Shown here: piece after piece, positions 46,745-56,335 of the stretch
Layout of the letters: each line of letters starts with the position of its first letter
Numbering within the stretch: position 1 is the stretch's first letter
Origin: UBA4802 sp964509195
Lineage (GTDB): Bacteria; Spirochaetota; UBA4802; UB4802
Assembly: GCA_964509195.1 (NCBI GenBank)
Contig: CAZDWJ010000011.1
Location: 46,278 to 110,277, forward strand
Direction: 5' to 3'
Length of the DNA stretch: 64,000 bases
Notes under the pieces: model-generated
The model's input: only the letters and a program-made list of their open reading frames with translations
What the model was told of the DNA's origin: nothing
Databases searched by the model: none
Program-made: the position numbers and the translations under genes

Positions 46745-46871
46745 GTCATTCTGAAATGTCTTCAGAATACCAGTGAAAATGGATCTGCATCAAATTCAGA
46801 ATGACATGAACTTCATTGTTATCATACACCCAGACATGCTGAATTTGATTCAGCTTCAAGCCCAGAATGAC
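46745..46871. repeat. Cluster of palindromic intergenic repeats
   Basis: Between the two minus-strand genes lies an inverted repeat GTCATTCTGAA (46745-46755) / TTCAGAATGAC (46795-46805), then the palindrome GCTGAAT-TTG-ATTCAGC (46838-46854) and CAGAATGAC (46863-46871). The shared core is ATTCTGAA/TTCAGAAT. It has the look of a dispersed REP-like repeat cluster found in many genomes. No open frame. It could fold as RNA upstream of the AOR gene. Confidence 0.7.
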
Positions 46872-46930
46872 CAACCATTGAGTCATCTTGAACCCTGATG
46901 TACGTCGGGATTCAGCACCTCAATGTGAGT

Positions 46931-47947
46931 TTATCCACATATCACTGGTTCCTGTATATTGGCAGCATAAAATTGTAAAGTAAAAGTATGAAATACCTTC
47001 TGTAAAAAATCAATATTTTCTTTTTTTGGTCCATAATATTCTGCAATTTTATTTTGAGGTAATTTGATAGTGAGTGTCTGAATGTTGCTACTTTGCTGTA
47101 AAAAGTTTTTAATGCCTTGTTCAAGCTTATTGCGACAGTACCGTGATTTTACAAAATATCCAAATGATGGATGATAGGGGCCAGCAATAATTGTATCATT
47201 GGCTGTATCATCAAATGGATGAAGTCCCATTCTGATAACAGGAATGTTGTTACTAATAAATATATCATATAAATGGGAACATAGTTCAATGGCTTCCTCT
47301 AGTGATAAAGGTGTATAGCTTCCTTCTTTGTACAAATTTTCTAAAACAGTATCTTTTATGACAACAGTTGGGTATATACGTACACCGTGTGGATGTAAGG
47401 TAACAGTACAATGTGCTGATTCAATTGATTTATCGTATGTATCTTCTGGCAAACCAGGCATAAGCTGAATTATAAGATTAAATCCAAATTGCTTAATAAG
47501 CTGTGATGCTATCAGTGTGTCCTGTACGGTATGCCCGCGCTGAGATTGTCGCAGCACATCGTCATGCATAGATTGTGCGCCCAGTTCAACAGTAGTAACA
47601 GAAAATTCTTTTAATAGTAATAATGTTTCCCGGTTTATGTAGTCTGGGCGTGTTGATAGACGTATGCCGTTAATAGCTTGCAGAGAGTAATACCTATGAG
47701 CTATCGCCAGATATTTTTTTTGTATTTCTTTATCCAGGCCGGTAAAGCTTCCACCAAAAAAAGCAATTTCAACGTGAGTAACACTTGATTTTAAATTTTG
47801 TAGATAGCTTTCAATTTTATTAATAATATAGTATTCATCAGGAAGAGTGCGGGTGTTGCTGGTGAAAATCTGGTTGCAAAATATGCATCGGTGCCTACAG
47901 CCGTAATGGGGTATAAAAAAAGGTATTGTTACATGTGTTTTTGGCAT
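46931..47947 (-). CDS. Radical SAM protein, Elp3-like
   Basis: 338 residues from the ATG at 47947 (the GTG at 47980 is less likely; relatives begin just before the cluster). The radical-SAM motif CRHRCIFC (C17, C21, C24) comes right after the first strand. GGSFTGLD and the LSTRPDYI segment match the Elp3/TIGR01212-like group. There is no acetyltransferase domain. Substrate unknown, possibly tRNA or another RNA. Confidence 0.87.
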   Translation of the reverse strand: MPKTHVTIPFFIPHYGCRHRCIFCNQIFTSNTRTLPDEYYIINKIESYLQNLKSSVTHVEIAFFGGSFTGLDKEIQKKYLAIAHRYYSLQAINGIRLSTRPDYINRETLLLLKEFSVTTVELGAQSMHDDVLRQSQRGHTVQDTLIASQLIKQFGFNLIIQLMPGLPEDTYDKSIESAHCTVTLHPHGVRIYPTVVIKDTVLENLYKEGSYTPLSLEEAIELCSHLYDIFISNNIPVIRMGLHPFDDTANDTIIAGPYHPSFGYFVKSRYCRNKLEQGIKNFLQQSSNIQTLTIKLPQNKIAEYYGPKKENIDFLQKVFHTFTLQFYAANIQEPVICG

Positions 47948-47990
47948 ACGTAATCTCAGTGCAAGGAAATGATAGTACACTTACCACACA

Positions 47991-49112
47991 CTATTTAAAA
48001 GAAAGATTAAATATAACAATTTCAGCATAGCTGTTTGTGCGTATAGGCGGTCCCCATGTACCATAGCCGCTTGATACATATACATGGGTATTGTTAATTG
48101 ATGAATATCCCCAGCTGATCTCATAAAGTTTTTTAGTGATGAAATTAAATGGGAAAAGTTGCCCATGATGTGAATGCCCCGAAAGAAGTAGATCTACAGG
48201 ATATGAAGCAGTGTGTGATAGTGCAAATGGTTGATGGTCAATGACCACAACAGGTTTTGAAGTATCAACCTGCTGTACGAGTTCTTTTAATGGTAAACGA
48301 GCTTTGCCGGTAAAAGCAGCTTTGCTCCTGTCGTCACGTCCAATTATTTGTATACCACCAATGGTAAGTACTTCATCCCTCAAGATTCGTATATTGTGAT
48401 TCTTGATGTAGTTCAACGCCTTCTGTATGCCACCAATATATTCATGATTCCCTGGTACAGCAATGACACCGTATGTGGCTTTAAGTTGCACTAAAAGCTC
48501 ACCTAAATTATTTTCTAATACAGGTTTAATATCTTCATCAAGTATATCGCCACCAAAAATAATTATATCAGGTTTTGCATTATTAATAAGCGATACTAGC
48601 TTTTGTAACCGGGAGTTTGCTATGATTGAGCCTAAATGGATGTCACTGGCATATGCAATACGTAAATTCTTAATTTCCGAAAATTTATTAATTACTATTG
48701 ATATTTCTTTTACGTGAGGTGTGCGTGCGTTTATGTATCCAGCAGATATAATGATTATACTTGCGATAATTACGATAGAGTAGGCTGATTTTTGGAAATT
48801 ATGTGTTTTATTCCATATATGGAATATACCATGAATGCTATCGACAATAATAAAACCAAAGAAAAGATACATAAACATTCCCAACCATAATGCTCCAATC
48901 CAGATAAGAAAATTGCTTGCTGCGCATACGGTATACCGTTCAAGAATTCTTCCAACCAGAAATGAAAGCGCAAGGATGCCTATCAAAGCAGTTATGAAAA
49001 ATTTATAGTGATGAGGTATTAACTTCTGTATACGCTGGAGCAGGTAAAAATTAGCTGAAAGATAGATAACCAGTATTGTAGCAAAAATGATATAGAATGT
49101 TGAACTTCGCAT
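47991..49112 (-). CDS. Membrane metallophosphoesterase (YkuE-like)
   Basis: 373 residues: three or four membrane helices in the first 125 residues, then a calcineurin-like domain with SDIHLG, FGGDILD, GNHEY, and GHSHHG, so the two-metal site is complete. YkuE-like enzymes act on lipid or cell-envelope phosphates. The enzyme domain faces out of the cytoplasm by hydropathy, but topology was not computed. AGGAT precedes the ATG. Confidence 0.87.
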   Translation of the reverse strand: MRSSTFYIIFATILVIYLSANFYLLQRIQKLIPHHYKFFITALIGILALSFLVGRILERYTVCAASNFLIWIGALWLGMFMYLFFGFIIVDSIHGIFHIWNKTHNFQKSAYSIVIIASIIIISAGYINARTPHVKEISIVINKFSEIKNLRIAYASDIHLGSIIANSRLQKLVSLINNAKPDIIIFGGDILDEDIKPVLENNLGELLVQLKATYGVIAVPGNHEYIGGIQKALNYIKNHNIRILRDEVLTIGGIQIIGRDDRSKAAFTGKARLPLKELVQQVDTSKPVVVIDHQPFALSHTASYPVDLLLSGHSHHGQLFPFNFITKKLYEISWGYSSINNTHVYVSSGYGTWGPPIRTNSYAEIVIFNLSFK

Positions 49113-49284
49113 TGTTATTATCCTGTACTACTTCTATAGTGGTAATAATAGCACACGCATTGCTTGTGGCATAGAATAAACATTAAAAATAGTAAGAAAA
49201 AAATTTTATTATTGACTTTAATAATTTATTATAATACAGTTAAGATATAATGAGGCTGTTAATCATATAATTGGGGTTATAATT

Positions 49285-49998
49285 ATGAATCATAAAAATA
49301 AAATAATTTTTCTATTTATAGTTCCTGCAATTATTCTGAGCTTTTATGTCACCTTTATTTATTCCCAGCAAATATTTAAAAGCAATGAATTTATCCAGAA
49401 TGATATATCGCCAGATAGGCTTCAGTTTATGCCTGTTACAGAAGATTTCAGGAATTATTTTGTGTTGCAATGTTTAGGCAATACAGTAGCTGTTTTAATA
49501 GGTGATTTTACTGGTACTGAAAAGCTTATAAGCATTGTAAAAGATACTAATGGTGATGGTAAGCCTGATGAAGTGTATGAGTATTTTCCGGAAGTAAAAA
49601 AGCTGACCACACCCCTAAAACCAACGACTGCATTTTATAAAAATATTGATGATTTAAAAAAAGATATAATTATAGGTGATATTTTTACAATGAATTACTC
49701 ATATAAAATGAATTCTCTGCCATTACTCAAGGCAAAACTCAAAAGTGGTAGAGATGTGTATCGTTTTAAGCATGGATATTCAGTCAAAATGTATGACCCG
49801 GATGCTCCCACAACAATAACTGGAGAATATTTTTTTGGAAAAAATGAAGGGAAATATGACCTGATTTTTACAACATATTACTATAAGCTTTACAGAACAA
49901 AGATATCACCGCCGTTGAGTTATTCAGTATACTGCAAGGATACTACCGATAAATATATAGCAGATATAGTTGAAGAGCTTTTAAAGATGGTGGAATAA
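49285..49998 (+). CDS. Exported protein of unknown function
   Basis: 237 residues with an uncleaved or cleaved N-terminal hydrophobic segment (about 7-28). The rest has repeated strand-like stretches with many Tyr, Lys and Asp (KDTNGDGKPDEVYEYFPE resembles a calcium-loop pattern). No family recognised. A strong terminator hairpin follows at 50041. Confidence 0.7.
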   Translation: MNHKNKIIFLFIVPAIILSFYVTFIYSQQIFKSNEFIQNDISPDRLQFMPVTEDFRNYFVLQCLGNTVAVLIGDFTGTEKLISIVKDTNGDGKPDEVYEYFPEVKKLTTPLKPTTAFYKNIDDLKKDIIIGDIFTMNYSYKMNSLPLLKAKLKSGRDVYRFKHGYSVKMYDPDAPTTITGEYFFGKNEGKYDLIFTTYYYKLYRTKISPPLSYSVYCKDTTDKYIADIVEELLKMVE

Positions 49999-50040
49999 TT
50001 CAACTTCTGGTCATACAATATTAGGTTTTATGATACAAAA

Positions 50041-50067
50041 TAACCTGCTGTAACATACAGCAGGTTA
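50041..50067. terminator. Bidirectional terminator hairpin
   Basis: A perfect 11-bp stem TAACCTGCTGT (50041-50051) / ACAGCAGGTTA (50057-50067) with a 5-base loop, in the gap between the converging genes at 49998 and 50074. A/T-rich tracts lie on both sides, so it can stop transcription from both. Confidence 0.85.
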
Positions 50068-50073
50068 TTTATA

Positions 50074-50613
50074 TTATTTGCCTTGTTGGCGCGTTCGTAA
50101 CGCATCAACCATTTTTATAAATAATGTATAAAAGTCCTGCAGCTCATCATTTTTGCGCAATGGGCGGGGATTTGGAATAGTGCCTTTTATTATATCATTA
50201 AAATAGTTTGACATAACATAAATTGGGCCGGCAATTTTGTGAGTTTTCCGGATCAATACAAAATATAATACCACTCCCTGAAGTATTACAAATGCAATAA
50301 TAATGATCAGCAGTATGTTATTTAATTCTATAATTTTTTTTATTGTATTGATATTATTTACATGGTCATCGGCAATATTTTGTATAGCCAATTTCTGGTC
50401 CTTGTCATGTGGTGATTGAGAGTAGGCAATGAGTGCTTCTACTATATTGTCCTGAATCTGAATAATATGTATAAGGCGTTTATTATTTGCTGCGGCATTA
50501 ACACCTATTGCAGCAATGATTATTGCAACTATGACAAAGACAATAGCAATAACAGAAAACGTAGTTTTGAGCTGAAATTTCTTGTTTATGATGTATTGTT
50601 TTCTCTGCTTCAT
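50074..50613 (-). CDS. Membrane protein with HAMP-like region
   Basis: 179 residues: membrane helix 1 (about 17-42), a short extracytoplasmic loop of about 55 residues, helix 2 (about 98-120) and a cytoplasmic HAMP-like stretch starting KTHKIAGPIYVMSNYF. The architecture is that of a sensor without a signalling output. Similar short proteins are known in spirochaetes and deltaproteobacteria. Function unknown. Confidence 0.7.
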   Translation of the reverse strand: MKQRKQYIINKKFQLKTTFSVIAIVFVIVAIIIAAIGVNAAANNKRLIHIIQIQDNIVEALIAYSQSPHDKDQKLAIQNIADDHVNNINTIKKIIELNNILLIIIIAFVILQGVVLYFVLIRKTHKIAGPIYVMSNYFNDIIKGTIPNPRPLRKNDELQDFYTLFIKMVDALRTRQQGK

Positions 50614-50699
50614 AGTATATAACCTTTTTGTTAAATTTTAAGAAACAATGTATAAAATGATACACTGTTTTTATAATATGTCAATCTTAAATTTTTAAA

Positions 50700-51293
50700 T
50701 TATATAAAAAGTTTTTTTGCTATATCCATTTCAACTATCATTTTAAAAAAACAACGCAATGGGAAGCCAATGACATTTGTTAATGAACCTTCAATTTTTT
50801 CAATAATCATACTACCATACTCCTGAGCTGCATAAGACCCGGCTTTATCCATATAATGAATTTTTGACAAATAGCGTATAATATCACTATCAGTAAGTTT
50901 TTGGAATGTTACCTGTGTAATTTCATAATCAGTGTAGGTGCGATAGTTATTTTCATAAATACACTGTAAGCTGATTGCAGAAATCACCTGGTGTGTCTTC
51001 CCCGATAACTTTGATAGCATATTGTGTGCATGGTTATAATCAACTGGTTTACCTAAAATTATATTTTCGATAGTTACTATTGTATCACAGGTTATGATGA
51101 GTGAATGGTTATTATTTATTTTTTTACTGATGTCATGCAGTTTATCAAGAGAGGCTCGTTGTACAAATTGCAGCGGTGTTTCGTTGGGCTCGGGTATTTC
51201 TTCAACTTCTGGGTGAATAATGGTAATACTATTGAATAAACTACTAAGCAGATCTTTTCTTCGTGGAGATGATGAGCCCAGAATGATATGCAT
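50700..51293 (-). CDS. maf: Maf-like nucleotide pyrophosphatase
   Basis: 197 residues. N-terminal LGSSSPRRKDLL, then CDTIV and GKP.D and the GSYAAQEYGSMIIEKIEG segment are Maf motifs. It hydrolyses non-canonical or methylated nucleoside triphosphates (house-cleaning). It overlaps nothing but lies four bases from relA, same strand. Confidence 0.93.
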   Translation of the reverse strand: MHIILGSSSPRRKDLLSSLFNSITIIHPEVEEIPEPNETPLQFVQRASLDKLHDISKKINNNHSLIITCDTIVTIENIILGKPVDYNHAHNMLSKLSGKTHQVISAISLQCIYENNYRTYTDYEITQVTFQKLTDSDIIRYLSKIHYMDKAGSYAAQEYGSMIIEKIEGSLTNVIGFPLRCFFKMIVEMDIAKKLFI

Positions 51294-51297
51294 ATAT

Positions 51298-53334
51298 TTA
51301 TTTCAGGATTACTTTTTCGTTAAGTTTATATACTCGTGTTACATTTTTAATCTGTTTAAGGCGCTTCAAGATGTCATTGAGGTGGGATAGGCTTTTCACT
51401 TCAAGAACAAATTTAAGCATTGCATGATCTTTTGCAACTACTGATGCTTCAGCTCGTATAATATTAGTCTTTGTTAAGGATATTTCATCAGCCACATCCT
51501 TCAATAAATTGGTTCTGTCCATTGCTTCAACTGCGATCTTTACAGGATATGTGCTTTCTGACTGCTCCCATTGAATATCTACAAAGCGTTCACTTTGATT
51601 CTCTAATCGCTGCAATGCAGGGCAATTTTTTTTATGGACTGTAATTCCTCGGCCCCTCGTAATAAATCCAACTACATCATCACCAGGAATTGGTTGACAG
51701 CATTGAGATAGTCGTATCATGACGTTATTTGTTCCGCCAAGGGTTATGCCAACCTTCTTTTTGTTGGTATATGTTTTTATCTTGACAAGTTCATTCTCAG
51801 GGATGCTGACATTAGCAATTTTCTCTTTCTTTTCCCTTTCATGCTTTTCTTCTTTTTCAGGGTGTTCTTCTTCACCTTCAGCATTCTTTCTGAGCCAGTT
51901 TCGTATTTTATATCGAGCATTTGATGATTTAACAAACTTAAGCCATGTAGGTGAGGGGTGCCCTTTTTTGCTGGTTAATATCTCAACAATATCGCCACTT
52001 TTTAATTCAGTTTTCAAAGGAACAAGATGATTGTTTACTTTTGCACCAATGCAATGATTGCCGATTTCAGTATGTATCAGATATGCAAAATCTACGGGAG
52101 TAGAACCTTTAGCTAATTTTATAATTTTTCCTTTAGGAGTGAAGACAAATATTTCATCTTCATACAGGTCCATCTTAAGTTCTTTGATAAACTCACGTGT
52201 ATCCTTGATTTCATTCTGCCATTCATTCAAATTATTGAGAATAGTAATATTTTTGTATTTTGGCTTAAATGACTTGATGCCTTCTTTATACAGCCAGTGC
52301 GCAGCTATACCCATTTCTGCTGTGGCATGCATATCCCATGTTCGTATCTGTATTTCAAGAGGGTGGCCATCCGGGCCAATCACGGTGGTATGCAATGATT
52401 GATACATATTAGATTTGGGAACTGCAATATAGTCTTTAAATCGTGAAGGAATGGGAGTCCATATCGTATGTACAATCCCTAAAATTCCATAGCAATCCTT
52501 CACTTCATTTGTAATAATTCTGATCGCCCTTAAGTCAAAAATATCATCAAAGGTTCTTCCTTGCTGCAATTTTTTAAAAATAGAGTAATGGTGTTTTATT
52601 CTTCCCTGTATCTGTGCTTCTATATTTAATTCGTTCAGTCGTTGCTCTAAAATATGTCGTATTGATTCAATAAATGCTTCCAGTTCGCTCCTGCGGGCTT
52701 TTATATGCTCTACAATAGAATGGTATTCTTCAGGATGTAATACTCTGAAAGCCAGATCTTCAAGCTCGCTGCGTATTTTAGACATGCCAAGTCGCCCGGC
52801 AAGCGGTGCATAGATATCAAGGACTTCCTGAGCAATATATTTTTGTTTATGCTCAGGCTGGAACATTATTGTACGCATATTATGCAGCTTGTCAGCCAGT
52901 TTGATAATAATGACACGGGCATCCTGGATTGTAGCAAGCAGCATTTTTCGTAATGTTTCAGCCTGTTCCTTTTGCTTTGTGTGTTTCTTTAATGAAGATA
53001 TTTTTGTGACACCATCAACCAGCGTGGCAACTTCCTCGCCAAATAATTCCTTTACTTTTTGTAAATTTATGGGAGTATCTTCAACTACATCATGAAGCAA
53101 AGCTGCTATGATAGTAGTTTCATCCATTTTAAGATTGGCAAGGATTATTGCCACTTCCATGGGGTGGACAATATAAGGTTCGCCCGACAAACGTTGTTGA
53201 TCTTTATGCGCTTCATTGGCTATTTCATATGCTTTTCTTATATTCTCTAAATTTATATCGGGATTATTATCTTTAATAACTGATATCAGAGTGTCTATAT
53301 CCCTGCTTTTAATTTTCAGATCTATTGGTGACAT
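51298..53334 (-). CDS. relA: Bifunctional (p)ppGpp synthetase/hydrolase RelA/SpoT
   Basis: 678 residues. HD hydrolase domain with H57 and H81-D82 (in ALLHDVVEDT), synthetase domain with RFKDYIAVPKSNMYQSLHTT and EIQIRTWDMHATAEMG, TGS domain (about 385-445), and C-terminal ACT domain (about 600-678). Both active sites look intact, so it should make and break the alarmone (p)ppGpp. The linker 465-500 is Glu/Lys-rich. Confidence 0.95.
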   Translation of the reverse strand: MSPIDLKIKSRDIDTLISVIKDNNPDINLENIRKAYEIANEAHKDQQRLSGEPYIVHPMEVAIILANLKMDETTIIAALLHDVVEDTPINLQKVKELFGEEVATLVDGVTKISSLKKHTKQKEQAETLRKMLLATIQDARVIIIKLADKLHNMRTIMFQPEHKQKYIAQEVLDIYAPLAGRLGMSKIRSELEDLAFRVLHPEEYHSIVEHIKARRSELEAFIESIRHILEQRLNELNIEAQIQGRIKHHYSIFKKLQQGRTFDDIFDLRAIRIITNEVKDCYGILGIVHTIWTPIPSRFKDYIAVPKSNMYQSLHTTVIGPDGHPLEIQIRTWDMHATAEMGIAAHWLYKEGIKSFKPKYKNITILNNLNEWQNEIKDTREFIKELKMDLYEDEIFVFTPKGKIIKLAKGSTPVDFAYLIHTEIGNHCIGAKVNNHLVPLKTELKSGDIVEILTSKKGHPSPTWLKFVKSSNARYKIRNWLRKNAEGEEEHPEKEEKHEREKKEKIANVSIPENELVKIKTYTNKKKVGITLGGTNNVMIRLSQCCQPIPGDDVVGFITRGRGITVHKKNCPALQRLENQSERFVDIQWEQSESTYPVKIAVEAMDRTNLLKDVADEISLTKTNIIRAEASVVAKDHAMLKFVLEVKSLSHLNDILKRLKQIKNVTRVYKLNEKVILK

Positions 53335-53562
53335 GGTTTTTAATTGTTACATAGCTATTAAAGTTTTGCTTTGCATATACACTTTAAATATAGTTAAGTA
53401 GTTACATTTTTTCAATCATAATATTTGTTAATAGAATATTTATTTTACTGTGGCAGTTTTTATTCTTTAAACAAAAAAAATTCTACAACTATAACAAATT
53501 ATTCCGATGATAATAATGGTTGATAATTACAAGACACTCCTATTCGCACATTTACCGGGTTG

Positions 53563-53597
53563 AAGGCTTTTGCAGCAGGCACTCCTGCAAAAGCCTT
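53563..53597. repeat. Strong unexplained hairpin
   Basis: A perfect 13-bp stem AAGGCTTTTGCAG (53563-53575) / CTGCAAAAGCCTT (53585-53597) with a 9-base loop, followed on the plus strand by TATATTTTTT. It lies in the 405-base gene-free stretch between relA (minus) and sua5 (plus), yet no plus-strand gene leads into it. The rest of 53335-53739 is AT-rich with no named feature. Possibly a small-RNA terminator, or a regulatory RNA element upstream of sua5. Confidence 0.6.
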
Positions 53598-53739
53598 ATA
53601 TTTTTTACTCATACCATAATCAGTACCATTAATTGAAAAAATATATATGCATTTTCTCATATTGATGAAACCGTCTGCAGAAAACATTATATTTAATTAA
53701 ATAAAGAAAATATCCGTTAATTAATATATAATAGTAGTT

Positions 53740-54357
53740 ATGATAGTGATAATAAATGAAAATAATCCGCAAAAGCGGTTTATAAAAAAGGCAAAAGAGG
53801 TCCTTGAAGAAGGTGGTATTATCATTTTCCCAACTGATACCGTATATGCGTATGGGTGTGATATTAATGACAAACGTGCAATAGAGCGATTGTATCATAT
53901 AAAAAAAATACCCAAGAATAAACCTTTAAGTTTTATTTTTTCGGACATTTCGGAAATATCTCAATATGTACGTAATGTATCTGATGTTGCATTTAAAATA
54001 ATGAAAAAAGCTTTCCCGGGTCCATATACATTTATTTTTCAAGCTTCAAAGCTGGTGCCAAAGATTGCAATTACCAATCAAAAAACAATAGGTGTAAGAA
54101 TTCCTGATAACACTATCGCTCTTGAACTTGTACAGACGTTAGGGCACCCAATTATGACTGCAAGTGTCAGCACCAAAGAAGGGGATTATGTAATTGACCC
54201 GGTGGAGCTTGATAAAGAATACCGTAATGCGGTAGATATGATATTGAGTTGCGGACCAAAGGTTAGCGACCCATCAACTGTTGTTGACTTTTCAGCAGGT
54301 GATATAAAGATAGTCCGCAAAGGCAAAGGCCAACTTTTTTTTATTGAGGAGGAATAA
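53740..54357 (+). CDS. L-threonylcarbamoyladenylate synthase (Sua5/YrdC)
   Basis: 205 residues. YrdC fold with GGIIIFPTDTVYAYGCD and KxxPKNKPLSF-type motifs, then SASVSTKEGD-like segment near the end (TASVSTKEGDYV). It starts tRNA t6A synthesis. Compact without a C-terminal Sua5 domain, so YrdC-like. No clear ribosome site precedes the ATG. Confidence 0.9.
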   Translation: MIVIINENNPQKRFIKKAKEVLEEGGIIIFPTDTVYAYGCDINDKRAIERLYHIKKIPKNKPLSFIFSDISEISQYVRNVSDVAFKIMKKAFPGPYTFIFQASKLVPKIAITNQKTIGVRIPDNTIALELVQTLGHPIMTASVSTKEGDYVIDPVELDKEYRNAVDMILSCGPKVSDPSTVVDFSAGDIKIVRKGKGQLFFIEEE

Positions 54358-54363
54358 GCAGCC

Positions 54364-54687
54364 ATGGATACGTTAGTAAGCTTTCTTATGAAACTTCTTG
54401 CCATTGCTATTTATATAGCCATGGGTGCAATAGTTTCGTGGATATTTTATAACCTTAAGCGACGTGATCTGTTTGGTGGTTTTATAGGTGGTATGGTCAT
54501 AGGCGTTATTGGCGCACTCATTGGCGGCTTTATTCTTGATAAGCTGCTTTTAGATATTACGATAAAAATATTGCGTTTTCTTGTTTACGACACAGGAGTA
54601 AACATCATTGCTGCATTCATAGGCGGTTATGCAGCGGTGTATATTATGAATAAACTCAATCATGACAAGGAACGCAAGCGCTATTAA
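54364..54687 (+). CDS. Small membrane protein, GlsB/YeaQ-like
   Basis: 107 residues with three predicted helices, the middle rich in Gly (GGFIGGMVIGVIGALIGGFI), typical of transglycosylase-associated/YeaQ-like proteins. A GAGGAGG-type site (GAGGAGGAATAAG) lies before the ATG. Six bases after sua5. Function unclear; family call is by composition. Confidence 0.6.
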   Translation: MDTLVSFLMKLLAIAIYIAMGAIVSWIFYNLKRRDLFGGFIGGMVIGVIGALIGGFILDKLLLDITIKILRFLVYDTGVNIIAAFIGGYAAVYIMNKLNHDKERKRY

Positions 54688-56333
54688 AATCCTCTTGCAA
54701 TAGCCTTCACAATAGTATCTGGAACAAATTCAAGGTAGGATGCCAGTTGGTCTATATTCAAAAATGGACGCTTCATAATGATACCTAAAGCCCCTTTTTT
54801 GCCAATTCCAGGTATAGCCTCTAATGCTTTTTGTGTCAGGGTGTTTATGGTTATGGGATAGGGAAGGCAGAGCAGGGAACGTTCCTGATGTCCAACCACA
54901 ATGCAATCAGCAAATGAGTAAAGTGTGAGTTCTAATGGAATTTTTGCAGTGATTGCGTAACTGCGAATTTCTTTTGCGTAGGAATATCCAGTAAGGTGTG
55001 ACAATACCTGCATCTTTGTAATGATTGTTCCCACAGGGAAAAGCTTCTGTATCATAGCGTGGTCAATCTCGCTTCGAATTTTATCGCGGTAGAAACGGTA
55101 ACGGTTTTCAATGAGTGTATTGTGTGTTTGTTTTTGTGCGGCGATAGTACCTGGAAAAGGGAATAAACTGCGAATATTAATCCTTTTTAAAAGCAGCCCT
55201 TTTTCCATAATTTCCATAAGTGACTCATAGTTGATTTTAAATGTTGATGCGTTCTCACCAATAAGCCCGTGAATAAGATTAATCCCGGGTAATAGTCTGT
55301 GAATTCCATCTTCCGTTTTGCCGCTGGCTTCATTAATCAACCTTACAACCTGAATAACCTGGTCTTTCTGCAGTTTAAGATTATTTTTCTTAATAACAAC
55401 TGGATCAAAAGATTCCACGCCCAATGGCATTGTGTCACCGGGTGTTACCGTATTGGCTATAGTTTCAATAATTTTTTGCGATTCATCAGGAAAATAAAAG
55501 ATTGTACCGGGGTTAGCGTTGTCGATATTAAGCATTGTAATCAAACCGGTGTTGATGCGTTTTTTTACTTCATTAAAAAGACCAATTACTGCATTGGGGT
55601 TTGGCTTTGGAAAACCGTAAGTAAAATCCCGTAATTGCGATTTATATGCAATAATATCTGCCTGTCTTCCAATCCTGAAGCGGGTAACACCATAAGAGAT
55701 GAGTGCATCTATCTCGCATAGTATGTCCTCTTCATCTCTGAATTCAACGGCTTGCAGTAATCCTTCAGCACAAAATGAACAGTGGTTTTTACGGGGGCAT
55801 CCCCTATAGGTTTCTATCTCACAGATAAGGTGGGGAAATTGTGGGTGCAGTGTTACACATTTGCTGCCGGCAACCGCCCAACGTGCAAGGTCAGTATATG
55901 TGCGATAGTTATCGGTAAACGGGTCATTGCCGGTAGCAACTGCATAAGCAAACTGTTCGATGTCACCGGTTACAAGCGTTGTATTTGGAAAATCGTTTAC
56001 AAGATGTGCTATCATTCCGCCAATTGCGAATGGCTGCTTTTTATTGATTGCAATGATTTTTGTTATTTCACCAACTGTTCCTATTTTAGATCCTAAGTAT
56101 TTCCCGGGAACTATCGCCCCACCAATTAAAAAAACATAGTCATAATTTTCAGGAAGGTTATAGTTGTTACTGCGAATGTGGTCAATGGTAAGGTAATCAA
56201 TTGCGTCATCGTAAATGCCGGCATCTATCAGTGCACCATACACATACCGCGGGTAAGGCGAAACAAATGGTGGCACGCCAAAACACGCCGGTTCATCAAC
56301 GTAGCAATCCAGGATGCAGTAATTTTTCTTCAT
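54684..56333 (-). CDS. Radical SAM protein with C-terminal helix-hairpin-helix
   Basis: 549 residues. The iron-sulfur motif has unusual spacing C179-x5-C185-x2-C188 (CPRKNHCSFC). The N-terminal half resembles a B12-binding-like fold without the usual DxHxxG. The C-terminal 60 residues carry a helix-hairpin-helix (EAIPGIGKKGALGIIM). Similar architecture is known in archaeal proteins that act on nucleic acid or cofactors. It converges with the small membrane gene by four bases. Three copies of the iterated word lie in it (55141, 55902, 56111). Confidence 0.82.
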   Translation of the reverse strand: MKKNYCILDCYVDEPACFGVPPFVSPYPRYVYGALIDAGIYDDAIDYLTIDHIRSNNYNLPENYDYVFLIGGAIVPGKYLGSKIGTVGEITKIIAINKKQPFAIGGMIAHLVNDFPNTTLVTGDIEQFAYAVATGNDPFTDNYRTYTDLARWAVAGSKCVTLHPQFPHLICEIETYRGCPRKNHCSFCAEGLLQAVEFRDEEDILCEIDALISYGVTRFRIGRQADIIAYKSQLRDFTYGFPKPNPNAVIGLFNEVKKRINTGLITMLNIDNANPGTIFYFPDESQKIIETIANTVTPGDTMPLGVESFDPVVIKKNNLKLQKDQVIQVVRLINEASGKTEDGIHRLLPGINLIHGLIGENASTFKINYESLMEIMEKGLLLKRINIRSLFPFPGTIAAQKQTHNTLIENRYRFYRDKIRSEIDHAMIQKLFPVGTIITKMQVLSHLTGYSYAKEIRSYAITAKIPLELTLYSFADCIVVGHQERSLLCLPYPITINTLTQKALEAIPGIGKKGALGIIMKRPFLNIDQLASYLEFVPDTIVKAIARGF

Positions 56334-56335
56334 TA

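Noticed and set aside
53499..53687. Minus-strand frame of 62 codons covering the strong hairpin
   Set aside because: No ribosome site before any start; the coding stretch is just the two hairpin arms read through.
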